Source: G963676655 sp963676655 (GTDB lineage Bacteria > Verrucomicrobiota > Lentisphaeria > Victivallales > Victivallaceae). Taken from it: a stretch of 64,000 nucleotides of DNA. Every line of letters begins with the position of its first letter. The stretch's first letter is position 1. The notes under the pieces are model-generated. The model made no database searches. It was not told where the DNA came from and worked only from the letters and a program-made list of their open reading frames with translations. Made by a program: the position numbers and the translations under genes. Positions 26,855-35,025 of the stretch are shown here, one piece after another. The stretch lies in assembly GCA_963676655.2 (NCBI GenBank), contig CAXXKX010000005.1:186001-250000 (forward strand). Reading direction: 5' to 3'.

Positions 26855-27085
26855 TTACCTCCTGTTATGAATTAACTTTTCTATCAAAATGATAGCTTTT
26901 TCACCATATTTTTTTTGAATATGTTCTTTGAGAGAAACATTGTCAGCAACCTTCTGCCATGAATCAAACTTAACAATGTCAAAACCTGTATAGAAGTCCC
27001 AAAAGTTAAGAAGTCTAAGCCCGAAAAGACGTTGAAATTCAATGCAGTTTGATAAGTAACATTCTTTTACTTCATTAAGAATCAT
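26855..27085 (-). CDS. hypothetical small phage protein
   Basis: A 76-residue protein (MILNEVKECYLSNCIEFQRL...) with no recognised family. Its start overlaps the stop of the serine recombinase gene by ATGA (27082-27085), so it is translated in tandem with it. The stretch is AT-rich like the recombinase gene and unlike the GC-richer transposase region, which suggests the two arrived together. Confidence 0.6.
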   Translation of the reverse strand: MILNEVKECYLSNCIEFQRLFGLRLLNFWDFYTGFDIVKFDSWQKVADNVSLKEHIQKKYGEKAIILIEKLIHNRR

Positions 27086-27678
27086 TGCATTTCCTTTACG
27101 AAGCTCGATACCGTTAGGCGATGCACTTTTAGGACTTTAGCGATTTTGGAAAACGATATTCCTGCATCAAGCATTTCTTTTATTTTTTTCTCTTTGCCGG
27201 TCAATTTTCTCTTTGACGATTTACTACCTTTAGGACGGCCCAAAATAACCCCTTCGGCTTTTTTTCTTGCAAGGGCTTCTTTGGTTCTTTGCGATATTAG
27301 ATTTCTTTCGATTTCAGCGGCGAGTCCAAAAGCAAATGCCAGAACTTTTGAACTGATATCATCGCCCAGGCGAAAATTATCTTTGATTGTCCAAATTTGA
27401 ATTTCTTTCCGCATGCAGCGATTTAATAATGACATTATCATCAAAAGGTTTCTGCCAAGACGCGAAAGTTCTGTACATATCAGAATGTCATCTTTTTTCA
27501 TTCGATTGATAAACTTTCCAAGTTCGCGTTTATCTACTTCTTTTGTGCCGGAAATAGTTTCTTCTATCCAACGGTCGACAATCAGGCCTTTTCGTTCGCA
27601 GAATTCATTAATTTCAAATCTTTGATTCTCAACCGTCTGCTTATCGGTACTGACTCTGATATATCCGTAAATCATCAT
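27082..27678 (-). CDS. serine recombinase (resolvase/invertase family)
   Basis: A 198-residue small serine recombinase. The catalytic Ser is Ser10 in YGYIRVSTDKQ. LICTELSRLGRN and AFAFGLAAEIERNLISQRTK supply the conserved Arg residues and the E helix. GVILGRPKGSKSS leads to the C-terminal HTH (FSKIAKVLKVHRLTVSSFV). Mu encodes Gin, which inverts tail-fibre genes, but no invertible fibre segment is visible here. The lower GC of this gene and its neighbours suggests a recent gain. Confidence 0.92.
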   Translation of the reverse strand: MMIYGYIRVSTDKQTVENQRFEINEFCERKGLIVDRWIEETISGTKEVDKRELGKFINRMKKDDILICTELSRLGRNLLMIMSLLNRCMRKEIQIWTIKDNFRLGDDISSKVLAFAFGLAAEIERNLISQRTKEALARKKAEGVILGRPKGSKSSKRKLTGKEKKIKEMLDAGISFSKIAKVLKVHRLTVSSFVKEMQ

Positions 27679-27836
27679 TTACCTCCAGGGAGTCTGATCC
27701 CGATTATCTGTTGCCTTGGAGCTCTTTTTTTGCGCTTCTGAATGGCCTCTTTTTCAGTCTCGGCCATAACTTCAGTTTCAAAAAGATCAAAGCCATTCTT
27801 GCGTTTAATCATTGACTGAACATAGAATTTTTTCAT
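27675..27836 (-). CDS. small hypothetical protein (53 aa)
   Basis: A short reading frame, MKKFYVQSMIKRKNGFDLF... to ...RLPGGK, rich in Lys, Arg and Glu. Its stop overlaps the recombinase start (ATGA), which argues that it is translated. The leader upstream is made of AATTAGGAATTAG-type repeats that supply an AGGA ribosome site. No family is recognised. Confidence 0.55.
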   Translation of the reverse strand: MKKFYVQSMIKRKNGFDLFETEVMAETEKEAIQKRKKRAPRQQIIGIRLPGGK

Positions 27837-27863
27837 TTCTAATTCCTAATTTCTAATTACTAA
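27837..27863. repeat. AATTAGGAATTAGAAATTAG-type repeat
   Basis: Short AT-rich tandem motif (minus strand TAATTAGAAATTAGGAATTAG). Similar strings occur at 33252-33285, 48495-48555 and 50571-50620, always just upstream of a start codon or between genes. Confidence 0.7.
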
Positions 27864-28556
27864 TTAAAAGGGCGCCGCTTCCAGCTTCCGTTCGCATTGA
27901 ATAATGCGCTGTTTCAGCGCTTCAATGGCTTTCAGGGCGTCGCTGCTGGTCATATCGTGAAGCGGCTTAAACTCGGCATATCGACACGCGTGAGCGCAAA
28001 TGCCGAGCAGATATTCATCGTTGCGATGTTCCGGGGAAAGCAGCTGTTCCAGTTCGGCCCATTTTTGCTTTATTTCCCAGATTTCGCGACTGTTCGCCTT
28101 GCCGCGCTTCGGACGTTTATTCCGCCAGTAGTGCGGATCAATCCCCGCTGGAAGCGAAGTACCGCCGTCCGTCGTACGGACTTCAATTGCTGCCATTGCG
28201 ATATCGAAATGTATCTGGGTTAGTTTGCCTGATTCGACGTCTGAGTACCCGGTAGCTTTATACAGCAGCTGCGCGGCGTCCAGGTCCGACATCTTACAGT
28301 ATCCGACATACTTTTTCCAGGTCCGAATCTGCTTCGGCTGCCAGCCCTTTTTTCGACGTCCGTTTTCGTTAGTGTCCGTCCGTGCTTGTCCGTGTTCCCG
28401 GAGTGCGTTGAGCACATCCACCACCTGGTTTGATTCCAGGTCTTTACAGGACGTCACCCAGGCAACCTGAAACAGAATTTGCCGGTACTGCTCATCGGCA
28501 ATACCGGCATCTTTCTGCGCCATCTTGATGGCGATTATTTGTTTCCGGGAAATCAT
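27864..28556 (-). CDS. GemA-like protein (Mu gp16 family, DUF1018)
   Basis: A 230-residue protein of the Mu GemA/DUF1018 family. The N-terminus ISRKQIIAIKMAQKDAGIAD and QYRQILFQVAWVTSCKDLES is the usual beginning, and WQPKQIRTWKKYVGYCKMSD matches the later conserved part. GemA alters host gene expression and DNA topology during Mu growth. The segment IEVRTTDGGTSLPAG is encoded by a palindromic GTCCGT-cgt-ACGGAC repeat (about 28160-28180) read in frame. It is coupled to the next upstream gene by ATGA. Confidence 0.82.
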   Translation of the reverse strand: MISRKQIIAIKMAQKDAGIADEQYRQILFQVAWVTSCKDLESNQVVDVLNALREHGQARTDTNENGRRKKGWQPKQIRTWKKYVGYCKMSDLDAAQLLYKATGYSDVESGKLTQIHFDIAMAAIEVRTTDGGTSLPAGIDPHYWRNKRPKRGKANSREIWEIKQKWAELEQLLSPEHRNDEYLLGICAHACRYAEFKPLHDMTSSDALKAIEALKQRIIQCERKLEAAPF

Positions 28557-29050
28557 CCTGAAGCCTCGTTTAAACGCTCATGCGCCTGCTCGTATTCCGA
28601 GCCAAGAATCTCAATGAAGTGCTCTGGTCGCTTGAACTCCAGATCATTATCAATGTCAAAATACGCGGTATCACCTACAGTAAAACAAGCAGGACAAGTA
28701 ATCATGGATGCCAGCCCTCCTGGCGGCTTCGGCCCGAATTGCATTTGAAATCCAATCGTATCAGCAATCAAGTCAATTCTGAGAATTTTCGGCAAAGTTT
28801 TAATTTTTTCCGTTGCGGTTTTATTCTTAACTTTGGGCATGGTGATTCCCTGCCGGTCTGGCTTCCGCCAGTTTTCCGGGATATCTCCGACAAAGGAAAA
28901 TCCCGCCAGACGGCCTCCGGTATAAAACCATGCTTTTTCGGCTCCGAATTCTTTTGCTAACTCAAAAGCGCGCCTTCTGTAATTAGTTTTGCTTTCAAGT
29001 ACCTCGTTCATTACCCGGATTACTTCCGAATCTGTCGTTTTGTAATACAT
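28553..29050 (-). CDS. hypothetical phage protein
   Basis: A 165-residue protein. ATG 29050 follows AGGAGG, which decides against longer frames. The N-terminal part is helical (DSEVIRVMNEVLESKTNYRR); the middle and end suggest a compact alpha/beta fold with two Cys (MITCPACFTVGDTAYFDID). It ends in a helix (EYEQAHERLNEASG). I do not recognise it. It overlaps GemA by 4 bp. Confidence 0.65.
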   Translation of the reverse strand: MYYKTTDSEVIRVMNEVLESKTNYRRRAFELAKEFGAEKAWFYTGGRLAGFSFVGDIPENWRKPDRQGITMPKVKNKTATEKIKTLPKILRIDLIADTIGFQMQFGPKPPGGLASMITCPACFTVGDTAYFDIDNDLEFKRPEHFIEILGSEYEQAHERLNEASG

Positions 29051-29073
29051 CTTTTTTCCTCCTGATTTTGGTT

Positions 29074-30093
29074 TTATTCTTCGAGTGCCTTTGTTTGGAG
29101 ACCGACGCACCTGCTGCAAAGATTGGGCTCAACCCAACTGCAACCGTCCGGACAGGCGTTAAGGTCGGTACAACCGCAAACCCGGCAAACCCACTCGGAA
29201 CTCAACGCGCCCAACTGTTCAAGCAGGGTTGTTTTACGCTGGTCATACTCTTCGTATTGCTCATCGAATTCGGCGTCGAGAATCTGTAATTTCTCGAAGA
29301 TAGTGCGCTGCTCCTCGTTGAAGTTTTCTTCTGTAACCACGCAGAGACCTTTGAACCGTAAACTTTCCTCATCTATTTCGCAATCGCCTTCATGCTCGTT
29401 TACTTCCAGCAGCTCGCAAACGCTTTGCAGCGCCATGAACGCGACCTCGCTCATTTTCAGCTCCATCGGCCGGAACGCGACCGTATGAACCCTTTTCTCG
29501 TCCACGCTGCTGTCGATGATCCCGTTTTCCAGGATAAGGCGTAACACGTCCTCCTGGCTCGGCTCCAGTAACTCCAAGGGGCCGGAATCGCTTTCCTGCT
29601 CCTCCTCATCGATCAGCGGCGTTGGCTTCGGTTTGATAAAGAACGCCGTGCGGTATGCCGGATCAGCGTGGATTCCGTTCAGGTCGGTACCGAGGTATTC
29701 GGCTTCGGCCAGTCCGGGCCAGATGCCGGTCCAGCGTGCGAATTTCTTATCATGGTCCTCGCAGTCACAGGAAAGACGCTGACCGCCGCAAACGCTGCAC
29801 TGTTCGATATCGCAGCCGTCCTCATGCTCGAATCCCGGTTCGATTCCGCAATCCGGACAAAGCCCGATTTCTTTCTTTTTTTCCTTTTTCCCGTCCAGGT
29901 ATTCAAGTTCCTTCCAACGCTTTTCGATTTGAGCCTTGCGTGAAGCATATTCTTCTTGAACTTTCTCTGTATCATCCAGATTTGAATAATCTTTTAGCTC
30001 ATTGTCGTACCATGCCTCAAGCTCTTTCAACTCCACCAGCAGCTCCCGCCGCTCGTTCATATCATCGTTTATCTTGCTCATAATTGAACTCAT
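29074..30093 (-). CDS. multi-zinc-finger phage protein
   Basis: A 339-residue protein. An N-terminal coiled coil (about residues 10-75) leads to a zinc cluster, CPDCGIEPGFEHEDGCDIEQ then CSVCGGQRLSCDCEDHD, and the conserved string WTGIWPGLAEAEYLG. A long acidic linker (about 160-290) follows. The C-terminus carries a second cluster, CRVCGCTDLNACPDGCSWV with CSRCVG, a motif common in phage proteins. Possible roles are DNA or protein binding during replication. It lies between the GemA block and the MuB-like gene. Confidence 0.7.
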   Translation of the reverse strand: MSSIMSKINDDMNERRELLVELKELEAWYDNELKDYSNLDDTEKVQEEYASRKAQIEKRWKELEYLDGKKEKKKEIGLCPDCGIEPGFEHEDGCDIEQCSVCGGQRLSCDCEDHDKKFARWTGIWPGLAEAEYLGTDLNGIHADPAYRTAFFIKPKPTPLIDEEEQESDSGPLELLEPSQEDVLRLILENGIIDSSVDEKRVHTVAFRPMELKMSEVAFMALQSVCELLEVNEHEGDCEIDEESLRFKGLCVVTEENFNEEQRTIFEKLQILDAEFDEQYEEYDQRKTTLLEQLGALSSEWVCRVCGCTDLNACPDGCSWVEPNLCSRCVGLQTKALEE

Positions 30094-30118
30094 TTCTTTT
30101 TACTTTCTTTGGTAGTTT

Positions 30119-30182
30119 ATTGTGGGAGCCGGGCTCCGACCGGCGAAAAGGCCGGACGAGACGTCCGCGCTCCCAGGGGTGA
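30119..30182. repeat. dispersed palindromic repeat, composite copy
   Basis: GTGGGAGCCGGGCTCCGACC followed by GGCCGGACGAGACGTCCGCG and CTCCCAGGG. It contains two palindromes, GGAGCC-G-GGCTCC and GGACG-aga-CGTCC. Other copies lie at 26248, 33151, 35938-36031, 36732-36796, 39004, 40170-40292, 40530-40572 and 43528-43592. Confidence 0.8.
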
Positions 30183-30209
30183 AGTTGGCGCTCGGCGCGC
30201 CATGTGGAA

Positions 30210-31244
30210 TTATTTTTCGGGCCAGATACCGCCTGAGTTTCGCCAGTCAACCGCGACTCGCAATGCTTTGGCGTCAAGCTCTTGGCCTTTTTGGCGAGCC
30301 CAGTCTGACGCACGTTCTAAATCTTCAAACAACGTACGCAATTTACCCTCGTCGGAATTTGCAATATTATATGCATAATCGACTAATTTCTGAGGAGGGC
30401 TCGGGCGGAATGATGAGACAGCGGCGATTATTTCGTCCATCAATACTTTATCAGGGATCTTAACCGTAAATTTATTTCTACCGCAAAACTGCTCAAAGAA
30501 TTTTTTAAGCTGACCGTGAGTAATCATTTCAAGATAAACATCGGTAAAAATAAAGACAACTGAACATTTATCGATATCATAAAAATCGCGCATTAATTCG
30601 ATTGGAATCCCTCCTCGCCCATCTTTCGGAATTAGGAATCCCGCCTCATCTGCAATTATTACGTTCCGGTGATCCAGCGCGTCATGCAACTTCATTTCAA
30701 GCTCTGGAGCCGGGCGGTGATGTATCCCTATTCCACACGCCTTGCATAGGTACTGGGCCAATGTCTTTCGAGTACAACTTGATGGGACTCTCAAGAACTT
30801 TGCCCGGCCATGGTTGTTAGCTTTAGCCCAAGCTTCTGCTGTTGTTGTCTTACTGCGCCCGGTGGGGCCGACAATAAAAACCAAAGAATGAAAATCCCTG
30901 GCATAATTCAACGCTTCGACAATTTTTTCTGTTACAACCGTCCGGACAATTCCCGCCCCGCGAAGCTCATCTTTCCGTATCCGTATTATGGCCTGAATTA
31001 GCGGTGAAATTTCAGGCTCGGTTGCCCGGCCGGTCATTGCCAGCCTTACTTCTTCGTAACTCAAGCCAGTCGCTTTTTCAATTTTTCTTTGAGAGGCACC
31101 CAAACTGTTATGGATATACCCCCAGAACCACTCTAGATGCTCTTGAGCGGTTTCGGTGTAGTTCTGAATGCCTACTTTGAGCTGATTCAACCCGAAAGAC
31201 AGATTATCCTGCCTAACGCCGTTTATTCCTTCTGTTTTACTCAT
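30210..31244 (-). CDS. MuB-like AAA ATPase, transposition target protein
   Basis: A 344-residue ATPase. An N-terminal HTH (SQRKIEKATGLSYEEVRLAM) is followed by the AAA core, as in MuB. Walker A reads GPTGRSKTT: the invariant Gly before Lys is Ser here, which is odd. Walker B is NVIIADEAGFL. Sensor-like VVFIFTD follows. MuB picks target DNA, activates the transposase and gives target immunity. It overlaps the transposase gene by 8 bp, the same A-B order as in Mu. The C-terminus is a helical region. Confidence 0.85.
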   Translation of the reverse strand: MSKTEGINGVRQDNLSFGLNQLKVGIQNYTETAQEHLEWFWGYIHNSLGASQRKIEKATGLSYEEVRLAMTGRATEPEISPLIQAIIRIRKDELRGAGIVRTVVTEKIVEALNYARDFHSLVFIVGPTGRSKTTTAEAWAKANNHGRAKFLRVPSSCTRKTLAQYLCKACGIGIHHRPAPELEMKLHDALDHRNVIIADEAGFLIPKDGRGGIPIELMRDFYDIDKCSVVFIFTDVYLEMITHGQLKKFFEQFCGRNKFTVKIPDKVLMDEIIAAVSSFRPSPPQKLVDYAYNIANSDEGKLRTLFEDLERASDWARQKGQELDAKALRVAVDWRNSGGIWPEK

Positions 31245-33249
31245 AATCGTTGAACCTCCTGTTGATCATGAATTTGTTGAAGTCTTCTATATCTTCGGTC
31301 GAAGAGTCCGGAACGTCCGAAATCTTCCCCGTAACGATTTCATTCATCTCCGCCAGTTCGGCGTCGCGTTTATCTTCGCGAAATTCGATTCGCCGGTCCA
31401 GGGCGGAAGCCGCATCTTCTCCGGGAACGCCGGTCGCCAGTCCGGCATTGCATTTCCCTGGCAGCGCTTTGTAATGATTGAATTCATGGCTCGCGCCCTT
31501 GACGCTCCTGGAACTTCCGACCTTGACGATGTCGAAATCTTCCGGCAGTTGCAGCAGCTCTTGAACGCTTAAAAGATGTAAACCACCAGTTAACTCGTCA
31601 AGTATCGTATACCCGGCTTTAAGCTGGCCGCGATGTTCTTTCATCTGCTCGCTGATCCGCTGCCGGTCCTCGTCGCTTTTCGCCAGGGCTTTGCATTTTT
31701 CCCGCGTTTCGCATTTTCCGATCGGCTGGCCATCCGGGGTGAAAACAAACACATGCTCATCGGTCAGCATGGAAGTTTTAATCATTACTTTTTCGCCAAA
31801 ATGATTAAGCAGGCAATTGCCGTAATAGTAGGTTTTATCGACGCTGACGCAGAAGCCGCGCCCGACCGTCCTGAGACTCGCTAACGGCATCAGGAACGCC
31901 GCGAACAGCTCTTCAACGGTCAATGGCGCCGCGTGGTAGCGTTCGCCGTGGTCGAACGCCGTCCGGGGCGTCTGGCCGCCGACAATCTCGCCGTTATTCT
32001 GCTGATCGTGATACAGTTCGATCCATTTGCTGAAAGCCTGGCAGAACTGCTCCAGCGTCGGCAGATGTTCAGGATGCTTGCGGAAGTGCTCGGCCGCGTC
32101 CGGCCGCGCTCCCGGCGTGTTCCCCAGGTAAGCGGCAAAATACTTGTCAAATTTATCCGCGTGTTCTTTGAAGCCGCGTTCGACCGTTTTGGCGCGGCCA
32201 TTGTAAGGCAGCGAAGTAATTACTTTAATTCCCAGGCTTTTCAGGATCGAATGTTCATGCCCGTCGAATTCAACCGGCTCGGAAAACCCCTGTGCCTTGA
32301 AGTCTTTGCCGTTGTCGTTATACAGATAACCGGGACGCCCGTGCCGGGCGATTCCCCAGGCCAGGCCGTTCCGGATCGTCGCGTTGTTCGGACTTTCGGC
32401 CTGAATCTGCCAGCTGGTATAATACCAGCTTTTCGCGTCCATAAAAGCGCAGAGCCAGGGACGCGTCGCTTTCCACTCGCCGTTCTCATCCAGCACCTTG
32501 ATGTAGCAGTCGAATACCCGGTGGTCGCTGATCCAGATTTCATTTGCCCGGACCCCGCTCCAGTCGCGGTGGATATATCCGACGATATGATTTTTGACGT
32601 ATTCCTCGCCGTGCCTTGCCAGCGCGACCGCGATCGGCGACAGCTGCTTTACCCGGTATCGGGTCTGACCGATTGACGGCACTTCCGCGAACGGGTTCTG
32701 ATCCCTCATCCGGCATGATGCCAGGCGGTAACACTCCTCGACTGACAGCTTGTTCTGATTCAGATAAAACGCGTTGAAAAATGTCCAGAATTCGGCGTCG
32801 CCTCTCGCTGCCTGGACGCCGGTATTGTAATTGTCGACCAGTACATTCCGGTTGTCCCAATTGTATTCCCTGCCGATTTTACCGAGTTTCCGGAGCCACG
32901 CCCGGCAATTATTGTAAGTCAACTGTGACCGGCCGTTCTGGCCGCCGTTTTTCAGTTTTGGGAACGACCGGATATTCAGCCTGGCAACTTCTTCGCAGCA
33001 CTTTTCCATTTTCCAGCCGGTCGTCGCTTTTTTCTCAACACAAAGTTTGCAGAAAAGCCAGCGCTCATCACGCTTCAAACGCTGATCGACGGTCAATTCG
33101 TTTGACTCTTTTATCGACCGCGCGATCGCTCCGCTGCTCACTTTCATAATGTGGGAGCCGGGCTCCGAACGGCGAATCGTTACCGGCGCCAATACCTCCG
33201 CCCCGCCGGTTCCGGTTAGTAAATTCTCTTTTAGTGCTGCCAGTCCCAT
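31237..33249 (-). CDS. MuA-like DDE transposase
   Basis: A 670-residue transposase/integrase for replicative transposition and integration. An N-terminal DNA-binding region (about residues 36-230) precedes an RNase-H-like core. Likely catalytic residues are Asp242 (WISDHRVFD), Asp312 (LYNDNGKDF) and Glu357 (AKTVERGFKEH). A beta-barrel region (about 470-540) and a C-terminal tail that would contact the MuB-like ATPase follow. Residues 26-33 (RRSEPGSH) come from a dispersed palindromic repeat. Translation may instead start at Met35 (33147), leaving the repeat in the leader; neither start has a strong ribosome site. Confidence 0.93.
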   Translation of the reverse strand: MGLAALKENLLTGTGGAEVLAPVTIRRSEPGSHIMKVSSGAIARSIKESNELTVDQRLKRDERWLFCKLCVEKKATTGWKMEKCCEEVARLNIRSFPKLKNGGQNGRSQLTYNNCRAWLRKLGKIGREYNWDNRNVLVDNYNTGVQAARGDAEFWTFFNAFYLNQNKLSVEECYRLASCRMRDQNPFAEVPSIGQTRYRVKQLSPIAVALARHGEEYVKNHIVGYIHRDWSGVRANEIWISDHRVFDCYIKVLDENGEWKATRPWLCAFMDAKSWYYTSWQIQAESPNNATIRNGLAWGIARHGRPGYLYNDNGKDFKAQGFSEPVEFDGHEHSILKSLGIKVITSLPYNGRAKTVERGFKEHADKFDKYFAAYLGNTPGARPDAAEHFRKHPEHLPTLEQFCQAFSKWIELYHDQQNNGEIVGGQTPRTAFDHGERYHAAPLTVEELFAAFLMPLASLRTVGRGFCVSVDKTYYYGNCLLNHFGEKVMIKTSMLTDEHVFVFTPDGQPIGKCETREKCKALAKSDEDRQRISEQMKEHRGQLKAGYTILDELTGGLHLLSVQELLQLPEDFDIVKVGSSRSVKGASHEFNHYKALPGKCNAGLATGVPGEDAASALDRRIEFREDKRDAELAEMNEIVTGKISDVPDSSTEDIEDFNKFMINRRFNDYE
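33151..33176. repeat. palindromic repeat at the 5' end of the transposase gene
   Basis: GTGGGAGCCGGGCTCCGAAC followed by GGCGA. It is nearly identical to the copy at 26248-26274, and in both genes it is read in the same frame as RRSEPGSH. Confidence 0.8.
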
Positions 33250-33251
33250 CT

Positions 33252-33285
33252 CAATAATTCCTAATTTCTAATTCCTAATTTCTAA
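33252..33285. repeat. AATTCCTAATTTCTAATT repeat upstream of the transposase gene
   Basis: Two tandem units of TTCCTAATTTCTAA. On the coding strand they read AATTAGGAATTAG and provide the only AGGA near the longer transposase start. Confidence 0.65.
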
Positions 33286-33293
33286 TTCCGGCT

Positions 33294-34040
33294 TTAGCCG
33301 CTCATCGCCGCCTTGGTCAAACTTTCCCGCAGCAGTGCGAGCCGTTGTTGTTCTTTGATTAATTCCCCTTCGATCATCGTGATTACTTTCAGATCAGGAA
33401 TAGCCCGGTCGCTCCAGTAGTTAATGCTTGCTTCCAGCAGCCCGACGCCGCTGATCGCAAACTTTCGGGCGCTGACCTCGTCGAATGAATCCCCGGCCGC
33501 CACTGCCGCCGGATCGCATCCGATAATCGTATCGAGCGCGCCGAAGAGGTCCGGTTGATACATATCTTCTTTCCCCCCGCTTTTGCTTACCCGGCCAAGG
33601 GCCAGCGCGACCGCGTCCCGGACCTGCTCCCGGGTCATTTTCTCAACCGGGTTGACTTCGACAAACTTCTCCAGGCAATCTATCCCGGAGCCGTTCGACT
33701 CATAATCCAGCTGCGTCAACGGCAGCAGATTATTGAAGCTGACCCGGAACAGTCGTTTATACAGCGCCTCGTTTTCCTGGATCGCCAGCAGCATATCGCC
33801 GACTTTACGCAGCTGGTGGATATAGCAGTCGTCAAATTTGAACGTTTCCCGCGCCCAGGTCAGCCACTCCCCGGCGTTATCATTAAAGTCGTCCCGCCGC
33901 GCGGCCGAAAGCAAAACGGCGGAAACTGAAGGAGCCAAGCGTTGATATTCGGTTAGTTCAAGTAGGGCTTGTGTTTTAGCATCAACGCCTTGCGGTATCT
34001 TTCCTACTATTACCGCATGAATTATTTGCTCTATGTTCAT
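33294..34040 (-). CDS. hypothetical early phage protein
   Basis: A 248-residue protein. ATG 34040 (MNIEQIIHAVIVGKI) follows AAGGAAA and is preferred over a longer frame. The sequence is helical (ARRDDFNDNAGEWLTWARET, QLRKVGDMLLAIQENEALYK). The order resembles DUF3102-like phage proteins that recur near MuA genes, but the match is weak. It lies between the transposase and Gam genes. Role unknown. Confidence 0.65.
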   Translation of the reverse strand: MNIEQIIHAVIVGKIPQGVDAKTQALLELTEYQRLAPSVSAVLLSAARRDDFNDNAGEWLTWARETFKFDDCYIHQLRKVGDMLLAIQENEALYKRLFRVSFNNLLPLTQLDYESNGSGIDCLEKFVEVNPVEKMTREQVRDAVALALGRVSKSGGKEDMYQPDLFGALDTIIGCDPAAVAAGDSFDEVSARKFAISGVGLLEASINYWSDRAIPDLKVITMIEGELIKEQQRLALLRESLTKAAMSG

Positions 34041-34078
34041 CTTTTCCTTTCTGACTGTGGCAGCCACACTTTGTACTT

Positions 34079-34091
34079 ATTTGCGAAAACC
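34079..34091 (-). promoter_or_regulatory. internal copy of the end-site 13-mer
   Basis: ATTTGCGAAAACC, identical to the boxes in both prophage ends, lies in the 67-bp gap between Gam and the next early gene. It may be an internal transposase site, comparable in role to the Mu enhancer, or a chance relic. Confidence 0.45.
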
Positions 34092-34107
34092 GTTTGTTAA
34101 ATCCGGG

Positions 34108-34620
34108 TTATTTTTTACTGCCCTGCTTCTTGGCTTGATCAATCAAGCTGCTGTCGACGCTGTAAAAACTTGAAGTGCCGCTATCGATTTCAACACCAGG
34201 AATACTCAAACCGTTTTTAACCGCCTCGCGTAAAGGTATCTTCATTACTGATTGTTCTGTTTTGATAAACTCAAACATTTCGTTGTCGACCAGGTATTGC
34301 AGAAGCTCTTTTTCGTTTTTAATTTCCAGGTTGGAGACATCCCGCATCCCATATTTACCGAATGGAGTTACCCGTGATCGTGGCTTCTCAAATTCGTCCG
34401 GGTGCGCCAGGACATAGGCGTTAAGTTTTGCGGCACGATCAGCAATAATACTCCCAAGATTATCCTTATGGGCTGTCGCTAAGCCTTTATAGCGATTTAT
34501 CTCTCTTTTGCATATTGCCAGCTTCAGGGTTAGTTCAACCTCTAAGTTGGCTATTTCCTCCAGCAGCTGATCCGCCTGTTTCTGACTCATCTTCCTGGTG
34601 TCAGACATTCTCGTTACCAT
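34108..34620 (-). CDS. gam: Gam-like host-nuclease inhibitor
   Basis: A 170-residue protein of the Mu Gam family, which binds double-stranded DNA ends and blocks exonucleases. The start ATG 34620 follows AAGGA. A long N-terminal coiled coil (MSQKQADQLLEEIANLEVEL through KGLATAHKDN) and the conserved middle YVLAHPDEFEKPRSRVTPFG, KYGMRDVSNLEIKNEKEL are typical. In Mu, Gam lies downstream of A and B in the early region; here it lies upstream of them. Confidence 0.85.
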   Translation of the reverse strand: MVTRMSDTRKMSQKQADQLLEEIANLEVELTLKLAICKREINRYKGLATAHKDNLGSIIADRAAKLNAYVLAHPDEFEKPRSRVTPFGKYGMRDVSNLEIKNEKELLQYLVDNEMFEFIKTEQSVMKIPLREAVKNGLSIPGVEIDSGTSSFYSVDSSLIDQAKKQGSKK

Positions 34621-34680
34621 TTCGTTATCCTTTCTTTTTTCAGTCACGAATTTCACTAATTTCACTAATTTTTTTTAAAA

Positions 34681-34713
34681 ACCTATTCGTGTTATTCGTG
34701 CGATTTGTGGCTA
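34681..34713. repeat. CACGAAT-type dispersed repeat
   Basis: ATTCGTGTTATTCGTGCGAT then TTGTGGCTA. It is one of about a dozen copies of a family built from TTCGTG/CACGAA units that sit between genes all over the prophage. Confidence 0.75.
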
Positions 34714-34719
34714 ACTTTT

Positions 34720-34807
34720 TTTGTATTCATGCCTATCGCCGTTCGTCGTACGGACCGGCATCCTTTGTATTCATGCCTATCGCCGTTCGTCGTACGGACC
34801 GGCATCC
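34720..34807. repeat. 44-bp perfect tandem duplication
   Basis: Two identical 44-bp units (34720-34763 and 34764-34807), each with the palindromic core CGTCGTACGG, followed by a third partial unit TTTGTATTC. Most of it is inside the 3' end of a small gene, so it shapes that protein's C-terminus. Confidence 0.9.
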
Positions 34808-34927
34808 TTTGTATTCGGGGCAGCAGCTGGCGCAATAGCCGGGCATGCCGTTGCATTCCATTTCCGCGCGACATTTACGCGTTCTGTTCCGCCTGATCCA
34901 CCGCTGATAATTGTTTAATCTTTCCAT
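34733..34927 (-). CDS. small cysteine-rich phage protein with repeat-derived C-terminus
   Basis: A 64-residue protein. ATG 34927 follows AGGAG. The first 42 residues look like a small zinc-binding protein, with Cys in RKCRAEMECNGMPGYCASCC and PEYKGC. From about residue 43 the sequence (RSVRRTAIGMNTKDAGPYDE) is encoded by the tandem 44-bp repeat, which has evidently replaced or extended the original end. Confidence 0.5.
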   Translation of the reverse strand: MERLNNYQRWIRRNRTRKCRAEMECNGMPGYCASCCPEYKGCRSVRRTAIGMNTKDAGPYDERR

Positions 34928-35025
34928 TACGCTCCTTTTTTAGCCACGACAATGAAATGAGCGCGAGCACCGCGCAGGGCAATCGCACGAATCGCACTAA
35001 TTATTTTTTTTTACGCTCACCACCC
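34928..35025. repeat. degenerate CACGAAT-type repeat region
   Basis: Non-coding gap containing TTAGCCACGACAATG, GCGCGAGCACCGCGC and ATCGCACGAATCGCACTAAT. It combines fragments of the CACGAAT family and a GCGC palindrome. Confidence 0.6.

Noticed and set aside
29655..30083. 142-codon plus-strand frame opposite the zinc-finger protein
   Set aside because: Arg/Pro-rich composition typical of antisense GC-skewed codons; the minus-strand gene has clear Cys motifs.
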